Shown in pieces: positions 5,513 to 5,759 of a stretch of DNA of 5,759 bases (position 1 is the stretch's first letter; each line of letters begins with the position of its first letter). The translations under genes were made by a program, and so were the position numbers. Origin of the DNA: Bacteroidota bacterium (GTDB taxonomy: Bacteria; Bacteroidota; UBA10030; UBA6906); contig JAERML010000138.1 of assembly GCA_016844425.1 (NCBI GenBank), positions 3,267 through 9,025 on the forward strand, in the 5' to 3' direction. Below the pieces are notes generated by a model that saw nothing but the letters and a program-made list of their open reading frames with translations, was not told the DNA's origin and ran no database searches.

Positions 5513-5759
5513 GCGAACCGAGATTCCCAACGTGACAATTGGGTTCGCAAGTTTTGCCAACAGCAATGGACTGCAAATCCGGGATGCGTTGAATGCTGTG
5601 GACGACGGAACGCTCCGCTTCTACTTCCAGTCCACCCATGATTTCACGTACATGGCGAAACACACGGCATCCTTCAGCATTTCGACCTCTACGCGTGACG
5701 ACCGGTCGATGCGTCAGTATGATGTTGAGAATGTGACACTGTCGGTTGGACTTCTGACG
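5511..5759 (+). pseudogene. Frame-shifted continuation of the barrel gene (3' end outside window)
   Basis: This frame has 83 sense codons and no stop up to the last base of the window. The translation has typical outer-membrane barrel strands: V-T-I-G-F-A-S-F, L-R-F-Y-F-Q-S-T-H-D-F, H-T-A-S-F-S-I-S-T-S and V-T-L-S-V-G-L-L. Turns are rich in N, D and G (N-S-N-G, V-D-D-G). It has no start codon with a ribosome binding site of its own at the junction. It is best read as the C-terminal barrel of the gene starting at 3722, displaced by one base. If the extra base is a sequencing error, the two parts are one intact gene of at least about 678 residues. Confidence 0.8.

Noticed and set aside
5171..5566. 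- strand open frame (131 codons) spanning the frameshift of the barrel gene
   Set aside because: It is antisense to coding sequence on both sides of the frameshift, shows no domain or signal peptide, and is Val/Glu-rich in the way expected from the complement of the barrel codons.

Overview
The window reads almost entirely on the + strand and looks like chromosomal DNA of a Gram-negative bacterium, most likely in or near the Bacteroidota/Chlorobiota/Ignavibacteriota group. Three things point there. The 3' end of dxr sits directly against rseP. The second RseP membrane segment reads A-G-V-x-M-N, where proteobacterial RseP usually has A-G-P. The downstream genes encode signal-peptide proteins of an Ig/Fn3-like plus outer-membrane beta-barrel style common in that group. 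The lineage is an inference from gene content; no rRNA or other marker is present.

Layout. Bases 1-225 are the C-terminal end of dxr (MEP isoprenoid pathway), followed after 8 bp by a complete rseP (234-1598), the intramembrane site-2 protease. A 173-bp gap (1599-1771) carries a small hairpin, a good promoter (TTGCAA, 17 bp, TATACT) and a 7+7-bp inverted repeat that brackets its -10 box. This promoter appears to drive a two-gene unit: an unrecognised exported protein with an Ig/Fn3-like domain (1772-2830), then after 21 bp an exported FecR-domain protein (2852-3553). A clear intrinsic-terminator-like hairpin with a T-rich tail (3624-3660) closes that unit.

The last gene starts at about 3722. 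It encodes a signal peptide, two Ig-like beta-sandwich domains and a probable outer-membrane beta-barrel. Its frame stops at TAA 5507-5509, but homologous-looking barrel sequence resumes at once in the +1-shifted frame and stays open to the last base (5511-5759). The gene is therefore interrupted by an apparent one-base insertion, which could be a true mutation or a sequencing/assembly error, and it also runs off the window.

How the genes may work together. dxr and rseP are conserved housekeeping/envelope genes. The three downstream products are all predicted to leave the cytoplasm: two to the periplasm or cell surface and one to the outer membrane. A structural envelope assembly is plausible but unproven. 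I see no tRNA, rRNA, CRISPR array, insertion sequence or phage gene. The most unusual features are the frameshifted barrel gene, the promoter-embedded inverted repeat, a 19-bp perfect palindrome in the 3' end of the Ig/Fn3-like gene, and the FecR-domain protein that has a cleavable signal but no transmembrane helix and no sigma-factor neighbour.
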